Assembly (NCBI GenBank): GCA_023135135.1
Contig: JAGLTT010000038.1
Coordinates: 1 to 7,024 of the forward strand
Direction: 5' to 3'
Origin: Dehalococcoidales bacterium
GTDB lineage: Bacteria > Chloroflexota > Dehalococcoidia > Dehalococcoidales > RBG-16-60-22
DNA: 7,024 nt
Shown: piece by piece, positions 6,360 through 7,024 of the stretch
How the letters are laid out: every line of letters begins with the position of its first letter
Numbering within the stretch: position 1 is the stretch's first letter
Notes under the pieces: generated by a model
The model's database searches: none
Told to the model about the DNA's origin: nothing
Seen by the model: the letters and a program-made list of their open reading frames with translations, nothing else
Made by a program: the position numbers and the translations under genes

Positions 6360-7024
6360 GTGAGTAATCGCTATAAAATCGGCTGGTTTTCCACGGGGAG
6401 AGGCGCGGGTTCCAGGGGGCTTCTAAAGACAACACGGGATAGCATTACCTCTGGAGAACTCGACGCGGAGATAGAGTTCGTATTTTGCAGTCGCGACTAT
6501 GGTGAGACGGAAGCTACCGACCAGTATCTGGATATGGTGAAGGGATACGGTATTCCTTTGATCAGCTTCTCTTACCAGATGTACAAGGCGGTGAGAGATA
6601 TGCCCAACCCCGACCCTGCTCAACCGCTGCCGCAGTGGCGACTGGACTACGATAGAGAGGTCATGAAGCGGCTGAATGGTTTCAACCCTGACCTGTGTGT
6701 GCTGGCCGGTTTTATGCTTATCACCGGCCCGGAGATGTGTGAAAAGTATGACATCATAAATCTACACCCCGCCGCGCCCGATGGCCCCGCCGGTACCTGG
6801 CAGCAGGTTATCTGGAAATTGATTGAAAGCGGTGCGGATACCCAGGGGGTAAAGATGCACGTGGCTATCCCGGAACTGGATATGGGCCCCACGGCGACCT
6901 ACTGCACTTTCCCGATACGCGGTGAAGCCTTCGACCGCTGTTGGGAGGAAATCAGGGGCAAATCGGTGGAGGATATTAAGGGGGAACAGGGCGTGGAAAA
7001 TCCCCTGTTCAAGACCATCCGGCA
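6360..7024 (+). CDS. PurN-like formyltransferase, 3' partial
   Basis: The frame starts at GTG 6360 and stays open to the right edge (221 full codons). It belongs to the formyltransferase fold that moves a formyl group from 10-formyltetrahydrofolate to an amine. Visible are a glycine-rich first loop (STGRGAGSRGLL, residues 11-22), a GIP turn, a PDLCVLAGFMLI strand equivalent to the PurN core, and the catalytic triad: N134 and H136 in INLHPA, and D174 in PELDMGP. Compared with PurN (glycinamide ribonucleotide formyltransferase), Asn134 lies about 28 residues farther from the start, the phosphate-loop GSN is GSR, and the segment after the NLHP motif reads GPAGTWQQ in place of the usual GLHTHRQA. 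It could be a divergent PurN or a paralogue acting on another amine, so I give no symbol. It begins 2 nucleotides after the PHP stop. Confidence 0.85.
   Translation, partial: MSNRYKIGWFSTGRGAGSRGLLKTTRDSITSGELDAEIEFVFCSRDYGETEATDQYLDMVKGYGIPLISFSYQMYKAVRDMPNPDPAQPLPQWRLDYDREVMKRLNGFNPDLCVLAGFMLITGPEMCEKYDIINLHPAAPDGPAGTWQQVIWKLIESGADTQGVKMHVAIPELDMGPTATYCTFPIRGEAFDRCWEEIRGKSVEDIKGEQGVENPLFKTIR

Noticed and set aside
6984..7010. 8-base inverted repeat (GAACAGGG / CCCTGTTC, 11-base loop) that could be a terminator
   Set aside because: It lies inside the open formyltransferase frame, with no following T run; probably chance.

Overview
The window is a compact stretch of bacterial chromosome. Seven genes lie head to tail on the plus strand, and the space between them is -8 to +7 nucleotides. 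Both ends are cut: the first gene lacks its extreme N-terminus and the last lacks its C-terminus. I found no RNA gene, insertion sequence, CRISPR array, internal terminator or gene-free stretch, and no gene on the minus strand. The DNA is moderately GC-rich, with GTG and TTG as well as ATG starts. The order dprA-topA-xer resembles a conserved Firmicutes cluster, and the pair Xaa-Pro peptidase-efp is also common in Firmicutes. The full combination, followed by a PHP protein and a PurN-like formyltransferase, together with the unusual EF-P, makes me favour a Chloroflexota member of the Dehalococcoidia type. That placement is inference from gene order and protein style, not a database result.

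Layout. Positions 1-1073 hold DprA/Smf (DNA uptake and recombination mediator, 5' partial). Positions 1079-3163 hold DNA topoisomerase I with three C-terminal zinc ribbons. Positions 3169-4074 hold a Xer tyrosine recombinase with a complete catalytic set. Positions 4067-5143 hold an Xaa-Pro peptidase of the M24B family. Positions 5136-5693 hold elongation factor P. Positions 5701-6357 hold a small PHP-domain metal-dependent phosphoesterase with a TTG start. From 6360 to the right edge runs a PurN-like formyltransferase (3' partial, GTG start).

How the genes fit together. The first three act on DNA: strand loading or protection, supercoil relaxation, and chromosome dimer resolution. The next two share a proline theme: EF-P relieves ribosome stalling at proline runs, and the M24B peptidase cleaves X-Pro bonds. 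They overlap each other, and the peptidase overlaps xer, in the same 8-nucleotide start/stop arrangement, which suggests translational coupling. The last two are an uncharacterised metal-dependent phosphoesterase and a one-carbon transferase homologue whose substrates the sequence does not fix.

I see no plainly new system. The best second look is the EF-P, whose normally conserved PGKG tip loop is replaced by a one-residue-shorter Met-Lys-Arg-Thr loop. The second is the PurN-like protein, which keeps the catalytic Asn-His-Asp but departs from PurN at the substrate-binding segments.
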